This document shows, piece by piece, positions 25,306 through 32,070 of a stretch of DNA of 33,914 nucleotides (positions within the stretch are counted from its first letter, which is position 1; the number at the start of each line of letters is the position of its first letter). A program made the translations under genes and the position numbers. The notes under the pieces are model-generated. The model saw nothing but the letters and a program-made list of their open reading frames with translations, was not told the origin of the DNA and did no database searches. The stretch covers positions 1 through 33,914 of the forward strand of contig JABHDC010000207.1 in the NCBI GenBank assembly GCA_018673255.1. The letters run 5' to 3'. Source of the stretch: Gemmatimonadota bacterium (GTDB lineage: Bacteria; Latescibacterota; UBA2968; UBA8231).

Positions 25306-25313
25306 TTTAGATG

Positions 25314-25335
25314 ATACTGAACGTTTGTTCAGTAT
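25314..25335 (-). promoter_or_regulatory. LexA (SOS) box of the dnaE2 operon
   Basis: A perfect palindrome ATACTGAAC-GTTT-GTTCAGTAT, containing the GAAC-N4-GTTC core of the LexA box known from Firmicutes, Actinobacteria and several other phyla. It overlaps the -10 element of the minus-strand promoter, so LexA binding would block RNA polymerase. The imuB promoter has the same arrangement. Confidence 0.9.
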
Positions 25336-25359
25336 ATCTCAGAGATGGGACGGGGTCAA
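25331..25359 (-). promoter_or_regulatory. Sigma70-type promoter of the DUF6504-dnaE2 operon
   Basis: On the minus strand, TTGACC (25359-25354), a 17-base spacer and TATACT (25336-25331). This is a near-consensus promoter. The imuB promoter has identical -35, -10 and spacing. The predicted leader to the TTG start is about 130 bases. Confidence 0.85.
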
Positions 25360-25406
25360 GGTTCAGGAAGATCGAACAGATCGAAGTGCAGATGGGGAGG
25401 TTGCGG

Positions 25407-25751
25407 CTAGGAGCTGGCCTGCAGAATGCCGGTGCACTCACGGCGGAGCACTGGCACATCGTGCTCGATGATTGCCCAGACGATTTCGTCGTCCACAGTT
25501 GGGTACTGGTGGGTCAGCTGGTTGCGGAAGTCGACAATTCGTCGGGCGTGAGTCACGCCCGCAAAGGTTTCGGGCGAAATGCGACCAAGGGAGAGGAGAG
25601 CCTCACCGATGATGATGAACTCGCGCTCAACGGAGGACCGAACGAGTCGCGTCTCCTGATACGTCGGCAGGTCCAGATCTGTGACAGCGGCGAGGATCGC
25701 ATCGCAGGCGCCGATTACATCGGAGAGGTAAGCTCGTTCATCACGCGGCAT
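25407..25751 (-). CDS. hepT: HepT-like HEPN ribonuclease toxin (DUF86)
   Basis: 114 residues, all-helical, with the HEPN active-site motif RX4HXY seen as RNQLTHQY (R76, H81, Y83) after the conserved VEREFIIIGEALLSL helix. HepT toxins cleave RNA and are silenced by the partner MntA, which AMPylates the tyrosine of the motif. Length and motif position are normal, so it looks functional. It overlaps the 3' end of the mntA-like gene by 11 bases, the standard order for this toxin-antitoxin pair. It lies just upstream of the dnaE2 promoter on the same strand, within the block that separates the mutasome genes. Confidence 0.88.
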   Translation of the reverse strand: MPRDERAYLSDVIGACDAILAAVTDLDLPTYQETRLVRSSVEREFIIIGEALLSLGRISPETFAGVTHARRIVDFRNQLTHQYPTVDDEIVWAIIEHDVPVLRRECTGILQASS

Positions 25752-26049
25752 ACAACATCTGCCGGGTCTTCTCGATGTCCTGGGCGATGTAAGGGTTCTT
25801 CACGGCACTGGACATGACAAGGTCTACCTCGCCGCCAAGAATCGTTCGCAATTCTTCAAGCAAGCCGAAATAGGCATCCACGCGAGCGTAGCCCTCCAGC
25901 GGCGCGAATTCTACGAGCAGGTCGACGTCACTCTCGGATGGCTGAAAATCATCGCGAAGGGCGGATCCGAAAATGTCCAGCCGGCTTACAGCATGCCGAC
26001 TGCAGGCTTCAGCGATCGCATCGCGCTTGCTCTCAATGAGATCTGTCAC
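25741..26049 (-). CDS. mntA: MntA-like minimal nucleotidyltransferase antitoxin
   Basis: 102 residues. The nucleotidyltransferase signature GSALRDDFQPSESDVDLLVEF gives G28-S29 and the metal-binding D41 and D43, with a third acidic residue in GGEVDLVM (~76). MntA antitoxins transfer AMP to the HepT toxin. The start is GTG at 26049 with GGAG six bases upstream. It overlaps hepT by 11 bases. The divergent HTH gene at 26185 shares the 135-base upstream region. Confidence 0.88.
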   Translation of the reverse strand: MTDLIESKRDAIAEACSRHAVSRLDIFGSALRDDFQPSESDVDLLVEFAPLEGYARVDAYFGLLEELRTILGGEVDLVMSSAVKNPYIAQDIEKTRQMLYAA

Positions 26050-26150
26050 CGGTCACTCCACTCTGCGAGAATGAAACCACGTTGAGTGAAATGTACAACA
26101 TGAAGGTCATCCGAACGGTTTTGTGATTCAGTCTACAAGAATCAGATTGT

Positions 26151-26178
26151 GCGAATATGTCATATGTGACATATTCGC
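26151..26178 (+). promoter_or_regulatory. Palindromic operator in front of the HTH gene
   Basis: Perfect 12-bp inverted arms GCGAATATGTCA and TGACATATTCGC around a TATG centre. It ends directly before the GAGG binding site (26179-26182) of the HTH gene at 26185, the usual place for an autoregulatory XRE operator. It also lies about 100 bases upstream of the divergent mntA start, so it could control both. Confidence 0.8.
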
Positions 26179-26184
26179 GAGGTC

Positions 26185-26526
26185 ATGAACCAATCCAAAC
26201 AAAAGAAGCTGGCAGCCGCCGGCTGGAAGACAGGTACATCGGAGGAGTTCCTCGAACTCTCACCGGAGGAGTCTGAATACATCGACATGCGACTCCGGCT
26301 TGCCGATGGTCTCAAGCGACGTCGCAAGCAACGGCATCTCTCCCAGATTCAGGTCGCCAGTCTCCTGAAGTCCAGCCAGTCCCGCGTGGCCAAGATGGAA
26401 GCGGGTGACCCGTCTGTTTCCCTAGATTTGCTGGTGAAGTCCCACCTCGCACTGGGGAATTCACCGGATGACCTTGCCAGGATCATCACTTCGGGCACCA
26501 AAACACATCACGGAGACGCCTCTTGA
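26185..26526 (+). CDS. XRE-family HTH regulator (antitoxin-like)
   Basis: 113 residues. Residues ~38-90 (GLKRRRKQRHLSQIQVASLL, KSSQSRVAKMEAGDPSVSLDLL) form a Cro/C1-type helix-turn-helix with the SQ..VA..L...QS.V...E pattern common in HigA-like antitoxins. The N-terminus (KKLAAAGWKTGTSEEFLELSPEESEYID) is typical of RelB/HigA-associated XRE proteins. No toxin gene is visible upstream or downstream, so it may be solitary or may have lost its partner. ATG at 26185 has GAGG at the right distance. Its stop overlaps the TTG start of the beta-propeller gene, so the two are coupled. A 28-bp palindrome in front suggests autoregulation. Confidence 0.85.
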   Translation: MNQSKQKKLAAAGWKTGTSEEFLELSPEESEYIDMRLRLADGLKRRRKQRHLSQIQVASLLKSSQSRVAKMEAGDPSVSLDLLVKSHLALGNSPDDLARIITSGTKTHHGDAS

Positions 26527-27878
26527 AAACGCATGACGTGGGCAACACCCCCCAGCTCTTCGTCGACGACCACCTTGTCGACAATCGATGGGGAGTGGAG
26601 TATCTCACCGAGACGGTGACCCGTGTCTTCCATACCCCCATCAAACACGAAGCCAACCCGCTGGTCTCCGGTACGGGCGGCATGCTCAACGTGGTGTGGG
26701 ACGAAGAGGCCCAGCTCTTTCGGATGTGGTACCAGGATTACTGGGATCAGAGTCTCGAGCCGCGTCTCTATACCTACGCGATCGCCTACGCTGAATCGCC
26801 GGACGGGCTCGACTGGCGGTTGCCGACGATCGGCGAGCACGAATTCAAGGGCACGAAGGACAACAACATCGTCCTCCTCGGACCGACGGGAGGGCGCGCA
26901 GAGACACCCTGCCTGATGGATGTGCCCGAGCGCTTCAAGGGTGGCTACAAATATGTGTTGCTGTATCTGACGGACGATCCCAAGTCCTCGCGGATGATCG
27001 GCTCGCAGGACGGGATTCACTGGGACGCGGCCAGTGACACGTGCATCGCCACCGACTACACGCCAGACGCGCCGAATACGATCGTGTGGGACCCGCAGAG
27101 GGAGCGCTTCGTATGGTTCACGCGGGCGACGAACATCTATCGAAATCGCGGCGAACGGCGGAAGGTGGGGCGTCTGGAGCACACGGCCCTGTGGGAGGAA
27201 TGGCCCCTACGCTCCGAGAACATCCTGCTGCCAGATCAGCTCGATGCCGAGACGAAGCACAACTACTTCTACGGCATGCCGACGCGCTATTACGCCGGCA
27301 TGTACTGGGGCTTCCTGTGGTCGTATCAACACCAGGAGGACATCCACGTCTGCCTCGCCTTCAGTCGTGATGGGTACGACTTCAAGCGACCGGCCGACCG
27401 GCCGCGGTTCATCGATCTGGGTCCTGAAGGCAGCTGGGACGGCGGCATGGTCTCTGCCAACAGCTGGATCGAAGTCGGCGACGAGTGGTGGATCTACTAT
27501 GTCGGCACCGATGGGCGACATAACGTGCGCGAACCCGTGCCCGGGATCGGCCTGGCCAAGCTCCGCAAGGAGGGCTTCGCGTCGCTGCGGTCACCGGCGG
27601 GTGGTGGCTTCGTGGTGACGAAGATCTTCCAGTGCCCTGAAGGGGGTCTGCAGGTCAACGCCGATGCGTCGAAGGGGGAGCTGCGAGTGCGGGTGACGGA
27701 TTACGAACGCCAGGTCCTGCCCGGATTTGAGCAGAGTGCGACCCTCACCGGGGACGGAGTCCGTCAGGATGTGGTCTGGGAGGGTGCGTCGCTGGAGACG
27801 CTTGCGGGCCAGGAGATCCGGCTGGAGTTCGAGATGAAGGGCGTCGTCGATCTCTATGGATTCTGCTTTTCGGCCTGA
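26523..27878 (+). CDS. GH43/GH32-like five-bladed beta-propeller protein (putative glycoside hydrolase)
   Basis: 451 residues. Starts PQLFVDDHLVDNRWGVEYLT. Repeated strand patterns carry WDEEAQLFRMWYQDY, IAYAESPDGLDW, NTIVWDPQRERFVWFTR, VCLAFSRDGYDFKRP and DEWWIYYVGTDGRHN, the aromatic-rich blades of the GH43/GH32 clan. A C-terminal beta-sandwich-like domain follows (GGLQVNADASKGELRVRV, RLEFEMKGVVDLYGFCF). I cannot assign the catalytic acids with certainty. Proteins of this type are common in Planctomycetes-like carbohydrate specialists. There is no signal peptide, so the protein appears cytoplasmic. The start is TTG at 26523, overlapping the HTH stop, with GGAG seven bases upstream. Substrate unknown. 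Confidence 0.72.
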   Translation: MKTHDVGNTPQLFVDDHLVDNRWGVEYLTETVTRVFHTPIKHEANPLVSGTGGMLNVVWDEEAQLFRMWYQDYWDQSLEPRLYTYAIAYAESPDGLDWRLPTIGEHEFKGTKDNNIVLLGPTGGRAETPCLMDVPERFKGGYKYVLLYLTDDPKSSRMIGSQDGIHWDAASDTCIATDYTPDAPNTIVWDPQRERFVWFTRATNIYRNRGERRKVGRLEHTALWEEWPLRSENILLPDQLDAETKHNYFYGMPTRYYAGMYWGFLWSYQHQEDIHVCLAFSRDGYDFKRPADRPRFIDLGPEGSWDGGMVSANSWIEVGDEWWIYYVGTDGRHNVREPVPGIGLAKLRKEGFASLRSPAGGGFVVTKIFQCPEGGLQVNADASKGELRVRVTDYERQVLPGFEQSATLTGDGVRQDVVWEGASLETLAGQEIRLEFEMKGVVDLYGFCFSA

Positions 27879-28018
27879 TTTGTAGGATCGGAATCTTGTC
27901 GAGTAAGCTGGACAAGGCTCACAGTGTCCAATGCACTGGCCAGAATGGCCACCGGAGGGCACTTCTCCGACATCATCGAGTGGAAGCACCGACCGGTTAG
28001 GGCCAGGGAGTCTGGTCG

Positions 28019-28855
28019 CTACAGCTTCATCTGAAGCTGCTTGTCCGCGCTATCCAGAGTCGTCTGCCAGAATTCTTCACCCAACGGATGGCGGCTGTAG
28101 AGCACCAAGGCATACAAGAACACCCCCATGCCGGTGACTTTGACATTCGCTGCGCCACGCAAAGGGGTCGCCCGGTAGCCAAGAGTTGTCATGGCCGAAT
28201 CAAATTTCTGAAGCAGATACGGCACGAAGTGTCGCCTCGAGCGCCTCTGGCCACGCCACTCGTCACGCCAATTGGGTTCATCGATCAGCCCGGCAACACG
28301 CCCGTCGCTCTCGTCCTCCAGATACCTCGTCAGATTTCGCCGCAGGTCGTAACCGAGGGGCAGCATGATCAGAAAATCCATTCTGAACTGACTGAGTCGC
28401 CGGATCACGTCGAACCTCAGGTCCGCCCGAAATGGATCGATGAAACACAACGAGATCAGGCCATTTTCGCGCGAGAATAGAGGAATGTCCCTGATGATCG
28501 AATCAAGAGAGTTGTTGACATCGCCTTGGACAAAACTCACATCATGCTTCTGCTCAAGAGCATCAACTCTCGCACGAAGGGCATCCAGACAACGCTCATC
28601 TGCGTCAACGAAGATGTATTTCGTGAACGGGGTCTCCTGTTTCAGCACGGCGAGCGCAGAGGTCTCTACGATTTCTCCCGTGTCCTCAACGACAGCCTTT
28701 CCTGCCCCGCTGTACAAGCCGATATACAGGCGTTGCGGCCACTTCCTGCTCATCGCCTTGGCGAAAAGGGCGGCATAGAGGTTGTGCCGCCTGATCTTCT
28801 CCAGTGAATGAGTCTTGATTTTGGGCAGGAAGTGGCCATCCTCCACGGTTGCCAT
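28019..28855 (-). CDS. tcmP: Three-Cys-motif partner protein TcmP
   Basis: 278 residues. SLEKIRRHNLYAALFAKAMS, then RLYIGLYSGAGKA, KYIFVDADERCLDALRARV, ISLCFIDPFRADLRFDVIRR and FLIMLPLGYDLRRN match the TcmP family (TIGR04474), a methyltransferase-like fold with GLYSGAG in place of the SAM loop and FIDPF in place of the catalytic motif. It is always paired with a three-cysteine-motif protein of the Gp37/Gp68 group. The pair is found sporadically on mobile or defence-associated DNA; its biochemical role is not established. Its ATG follows the TAG of the partner gene with no gap, so the two are one translational unit. Confidence 0.9.
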   Translation of the reverse strand: MATVEDGHFLPKIKTHSLEKIRRHNLYAALFAKAMSRKWPQRLYIGLYSGAGKAVVEDTGEIVETSALAVLKQETPFTKYIFVDADERCLDALRARVDALEQKHDVSFVQGDVNNSLDSIIRDIPLFSRENGLISLCFIDPFRADLRFDVIRRLSQFRMDFLIMLPLGYDLRRNLTRYLEDESDGRVAGLIDEPNWRDEWRGQRRSRRHFVPYLLQKFDSAMTTLGYRATPLRGAANVKVTGMGVFLYALVLYSRHPLGEEFWQTTLDSADKQLQMKL

Positions 28856-29632
28856 CTATGCAACCTGCAACTGGCGCATTGGCATCTGACTCCATTCCCT
28901 GCCGTCGAGGTCTCGGCCACCGGCCTTCGGAGTCCTGCCACCCCACTGCTTGAAGAAGAACGGGACGTCAGCTTCCAGGCATACGTCACGCAAGGTTCTT
29001 ACCCAGGTTGGATCGACTGGGCGTCGCTCGATGCCGCTTTCACCACCAACGATGACCCAGTGAATCCTGGTGAGGTCGATTGTGTGTATGGGGCCGATCA
29101 ATGGCTCGCATGACAGGAAGCGGGTCTTGGCGGGCACCCTCCTCAGGTGCTCGATCCTATACGCCACATCCTGATTCTCGACAGAAGTGCCGAGCCAGAT
29201 ATGTGCCGGCACTTCCCCGTCGGCGAAGAGGTCTGGATTTCGCGCTACGAAGCCACTCGCTCTGGCTGGACGTTTTGTGAGCACTTGGTAGGTGTGCCAG
29301 TCGGCGACGAGCATCACTTCGAAGACACTCCGTATGTACTCCTCCGGAATGTCGCGATGGAAGAGGTCACTCATACTGTTGACGAAGATCTGGCGAGGCT
29401 TCGACCAATCGATAGGATCGTTCAGTCGTTCTGGCCACAGGCGCAGTGCGAATGGATCAGCGGTTGCCTCCGGTGATTCTACGACCGGTCTCTTGGCCAG
29501 GTAGATGTCCGACAGCAGTCGATTGGCGAGGGTGGCAGCATAGCAGTTATCGCAGCCCGCACTGACCTTGGTGCACCCCGTGACGGGGTTCCACGTCGCG
29601 TCGGTCCATTCTATCGATGATTTCTGAGCCAC
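28856..29632 (-). CDS. DUF5131/phage Gp37-Gp68 family radical SAM-like protein (three-Cys motif)
   Basis: 258 residues. The start SSIEWTDATWNPVTGC leads into the three-cysteine motif CTKVSAGCDNC (C20, C27, C30; CX6CX2C) with NCYA after it, then IFVNSMSDLFHRDIPEEYI, YQVLTKRPAR, IWLGTSVENQDVAYRI, RFLSCEPLIGPI and WVIVGGESG. This is the Gp37/Gp68 (DUF5131) family, related to radical SAM enzymes and thought to bind an Fe-S cluster. GTG at 29632 has a perfect AGGAGG six bases upstream, one of the best binding sites in the window. It is fused in translation to tcmP. Function unknown. Confidence 0.9.
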   Translation of the reverse strand: MAQKSSIEWTDATWNPVTGCTKVSAGCDNCYAATLANRLLSDIYLAKRPVVESPEATADPFALRLWPERLNDPIDWSKPRQIFVNSMSDLFHRDIPEEYIRSVFEVMLVADWHTYQVLTKRPARASGFVARNPDLFADGEVPAHIWLGTSVENQDVAYRIEHLRRVPAKTRFLSCEPLIGPIHTIDLTRIHWVIVGGESGIERRPVDPTWVRTLRDVCLEADVPFFFKQWGGRTPKAGGRDLDGREWSQMPMRQLQVA

Positions 29633-29843
29633 TTTGTGCCTCCTTACCGCCGTGTCAGGGCCGTAGCGCTTGTGGGGTTGTCAGGCGCGATGCGCAGAGA
29701 CGTGTGAGGTTTACGAGAGCTTCTGTGTAGATCTCGACGCATGGCAATCTCGTGAACATGACGATCGAGCATGCTTGGGAGAATGCCAGTTTACCAGAGG
29801 TGGCACCTGAGGTGATGGCCAGCGACAGACACTCATCACACCG
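29633..29843. other. 211-base gap with no gene seen
   Basis: It lies between the three-Cys-motif gene and the HTH gene, both on the minus strand. It presumably holds the promoter of the three-Cys pair. A short frame crossing it is a shadow of the HTH gene. No clear terminator or repeat. Confidence 0.5.
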
Positions 29844-30158
29844 TCAGTCCACCAGCGCTTCAGCGACAGCACGAGGGTTCTTGGAGGCAACCTTAAGCAA
29901 AGCGCGGGCCGGTCCCTCGGGCTGACGTCTTCCCTGTTCCCAGTTCTGCAGCGTGGAAACACTGACACCGATCATCAGCGCGAACTCTGATTGAGATTTC
30001 TCAAGACTTTCCCGCACCGCCTTCACATCTGCCGGTTTGAACTCAGTGACCCGTGTAGGCTCTGATTCGCCGCGGTGAATCTTGCCGGCCTGGCGAACAC
30101 TGGTGGCCAAGCGGTCGAAGGTTTGATCTTTCAACTCTTCCCGTTCTCCATGTGACAC
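29844..30158 (-). CDS. HTH regulator of the NadS/HigA antitoxin type
   Basis: 104 residues. The first half (TFDRLATSVRQAGKIHRGES, PTRVTEFKPADVKAVRESL) and the HTH (KSQSEFALMIGVSVSTLQNW, EQGRRQPEGPARALLKV) match the NadS/HigA2 antitoxins that partner RelE/HigB toxins: S-Q-x-x-F-A...GVS..T...WE.G...P.G.A..LL. No toxin gene is seen on either side. The start is GTG at 30158, only 27 bases after the imuB stop, so it may be read through from the SOS promoter as well as from its own. A near-perfect inverted repeat at 30161-30175 directly precedes the start and is a likely operator. Confidence 0.82.
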   Translation of the reverse strand: MSHGEREELKDQTFDRLATSVRQAGKIHRGESEPTRVTEFKPADVKAVRESLEKSQSEFALMIGVSVSTLQNWEQGRRQPEGPARALLKVASKNPRAVAEALVD

Positions 30159-30160
30159 TG

Positions 30161-30175
30161 TGCGCCAATGGCGTA
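30161..30175 (-). promoter_or_regulatory. Probable operator of the NadS-like HTH gene
   Basis: TGCGCCA-A-TGGCGTA, an inverted repeat with one mismatch between 7-base arms, ending two bases before the GTG start. A TAGACTAT-like -10 precedes it on the minus strand. Placement suits autoregulation. Confidence 0.5.
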
Positions 30176-30185
30176 TAGTCTAATG

Positions 30186-31535
30186 TCACACCGAGATCGG
30201 CTCCAACCGATACTCCTCCTCCGGAAAGAACGGATCCGCATGAGCATGCACGGGTCGCACCAGTTTCCCCGGAAACCGCGCCTCCACGCGTAAGACCACC
30301 GGCTTGAGCTCTGGCCGCTGCCGGAACAACTCCGCCTGCACCGACGCCACCTGCGTCAGCCCGCTCATCGTCACCGACACCCGATCGACAGATCGCCCCG
30401 TCGGCGCCCGCCTGGCCACCATGTCGCCCGCAGTCAGGGCCTGCATCAGCAACGTGTCCCCGATCGTGCGCAGCGTCTGCACCGAGCGTGTCGGGTCCTT
30501 CAGAATCCGATGGGCAAAGCGGTCTTCGCGCCGGCGGTGATGGAGCCGCACCTCCAGGTGCCGTGAACTGTAGCCCCCCATTCCTTCGATCAGATCATCG
30601 AGCAGTTTGTGCAGCACCGGTTGCAGATCCCCCGGTTCAAAGACGGGCCAGTCGAACTCATACTCCGCACTCAAGGTGCGCGGATCGTAACTGGCGACGG
30701 CCGGTTCCTTGTCATCCGGATGCAGCAGGTCGAACAACCGCTGCCCTTCGTCGACGAACTGCGCCACCAGCTGACGCTTTGTCAGGCCGAAGATGTGGTC
30801 GATCGCCTTGAGGCCGAACAGGTGCAGGCGTTCAACGAGTTCGGCCGAGAAACAGACCGTCCGCAACAGTTCGACCGGTGCCTGGCGCAGAAAAGGTGTG
30901 ATCATCGGTTCAGGCACGGTCGTGATCTGGCCCGCTTTAGAATGGGCGGCGGCGAGCATGGACCAACTGCGGCGATGACCGCGACCGACCTGGGCCCCCC
31001 ACTCGGTGGCCAGTTTCTCGATGCTTTCACAGCTGCCTTCACCGTTGCTTTCCCCGTAGGGTCCCTGCAGCACGGCCCAGGCGCCATTGTCCCACAGGCC
31101 CGTCGCTTCCTCCGATTCCGTCTGGTCTTGTTCGCCCATCCGTGAAAACAGGTCGTTGGGTTCGGTGCCACGTCGGCGCTTGGTCCGCTTCTTCCGAGGC
31201 ACAGGGCGCAGGGGATCGGGGATGGGCTGGACCTGCGGGGTCAGTCCATACAATCTGCTAAGGATGCTCTCCCACAGGGCCCGTTCCACATCCGGATCTC
31301 TGAGCAGGAACTGGGCCCCCGGGGCCAGGCGGCGGGCGCGGTCCACGGGGTCACCCAAACGAATGCCGCTGCGGCTGATCCGTGCATCGATAAAGGACAG
31401 GACACGGCCTTTGTCGCAGACGATGATCGGCCGGTGTTCGGTGCCGGTTTGGCCGGTGGTTTGGGCCGGGAGGCACCAGCGCTGGGAGAGGGACCAGGCG
31501 GCGAATTGGGGGATGTGGAAGGTGGTGAGATCCAT
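30186..31535 (-). CDS. imuB: ImuB, catalytically inactive Y-family polymerase-like mutasome protein
   Basis: 449 residues. The N-terminus MDLTTFHIPQFAAWSLSQRW corresponds to the first Y-family strand but lacks the catalytic aspartate, as in ImuB. PIIVCDKGRVLSFIDARISR, then GIRLGDPVDRARRLAPGAQF, is the usual second block. An inserted linker rich in Arg/Glu (residues ~115-155) follows, then HLFGLKAIDHIFGLTKRQLVAQF (HhH-like) and the little-finger-like region with SSRHLEVRLHHRRREDRFAH. ImuB is the hub that brings DnaE2 to the sliding clamp during SOS mutagenesis. ATG at 31535 lies 34 bases downstream of the promoter -10. DnaE2 is encoded 5 kb away on the same strand, and no imuA is seen. Confidence 0.88.
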   Translation of the reverse strand: MDLTTFHIPQFAAWSLSQRWCLPAQTTGQTGTEHRPIIVCDKGRVLSFIDARISRSGIRLGDPVDRARRLAPGAQFLLRDPDVERALWESILSRLYGLTPQVQPIPDPLRPVPRKKRTKRRRGTEPNDLFSRMGEQDQTESEEATGLWDNGAWAVLQGPYGESNGEGSCESIEKLATEWGAQVGRGHRRSWSMLAAAHSKAGQITTVPEPMITPFLRQAPVELLRTVCFSAELVERLHLFGLKAIDHIFGLTKRQLVAQFVDEGQRLFDLLHPDDKEPAVASYDPRTLSAEYEFDWPVFEPGDLQPVLHKLLDDLIEGMGGYSSRHLEVRLHHRRREDRFAHRILKDPTRSVQTLRTIGDTLLMQALTAGDMVARRAPTGRSVDRVSVTMSGLTQVASVQAELFRQRPELKPVVLRVEARFPGKLVRPVHAHADPFFPEEEYRLEPISV

Positions 31536-31551
31536 GCACGCACGTTTGGGT

Positions 31552-31573
31552 GTAGTGAACGTTTGTGCAGTAT
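31552..31573 (-). promoter_or_regulatory. LexA (SOS) box of imuB
   Basis: GTAGTGAAC-GTTT-GTGCAGTAT on the plus strand aligns base for base with the dnaE2 box, with three differences (A/G, C/G and T/G). The GAAC half is intact and the other half is GTGC instead of GTTC, so binding may be weaker. It overlaps the -10 element. Confidence 0.82.
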
Positions 31574-31597
31574 ATCCGAGTCCTGATACCTGGTCAA
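31569..31597 (-). promoter_or_regulatory. Sigma70-type promoter of imuB
   Basis: On the minus strand, TTGACC (31597-31592), a 17-base spacer and TATACT (31574-31569), identical in both hexamers and in spacing to the dnaE2 operon promoter. The predicted leader to the ATG is about 27 bases. Confidence 0.85.
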
Positions 31598-31637
31598 GGC
31601 CGGCGCCGATCGGTGGGTCGTTTTTATTACGGACCTG

Positions 31638-31690
31638 GCGCCTTCAGACGAGAATCGGGCGATCGGAGATCGCTAAGCGATTCTCTGAGG
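31638..31690 (+). repeat. Hairpin module copy 1
   Basis: GGCGCCTTCAGACGA followed by a nested hairpin: outer GAGAATCG/CGATTCTC (31650-31685) and inner GCGATC-gga-GATCGC (31659-31673), then TCTGAGG. It shares GCGCCTTnAGACGA with copies 2 and 3. Confidence 0.7.
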
Positions 31691-31904
31691 AAGTTGCCGG
31701 TACTGATTGGGGAATATTTTGGCCGGCCCTGGGAGGTGGGGTTGGGTTTTTTGGTGAGTTCAGGCCGGGTGTTGATGAGGGTTGGGTCTGGTGGCTGGGT
31801 GGAGGGTGCAGGACTGTGTTTGAGCGGTTCAGCGCCGACGGCTCCGGGCGCTGGAGCTACGGTCGCCGGCGCCCACCAGTGGATCTCATCAAGCGCGAGC
31901 CCAG

Positions 31905-31938
31905 CGCCTTGAGACGAGAAGCGCAAGCGCTTCTCTAT
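31905..31938 (+). repeat. Hairpin module copy 2
   Basis: GCGCCTTGAGACGA flank followed by GAGAAGCGC-aa-GCGCTTCTC (31916-31935) and TATG. Same flanks as copies 1 and 3, different stem sequence. Confidence 0.7.
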
Positions 31939-32036
31939 GCCGATGTCCACTGGTCTGCGGCTCTCCTCGCGGGCTGATCGAATGCCGCATCTCTGGGCGC
32001 CGGCGCCACCACAATGTGAACTATCAGGTGCGGATC

Positions 32037-32070
32037 AAGCGCCTCGAGACGAATCGCTACGCGATTCTAT
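32037..32070 (+). repeat. Hairpin module copy 3
   Basis: GCGCCTCGAGAC flank followed by GAATCGC-tac-GCGATTC (32051-32067) and TATG. Same flanks as copies 1 and 2, different stem sequence. Confidence 0.7.

Noticed and set aside
26050..26184. A HigB/RelE-type toxin gene next to the HTH gene
   Set aside because: Only 135 bases remain there; they contain an operator and no open frame of toxin length.
31087..31977. 296-codon plus-strand frame opposite imuB, and 238-codon frame at 31937-32653
   Set aside because: The first is antisense to imuB and runs into palindromes; the second covers repeats and then overlaps the transposase in another frame.
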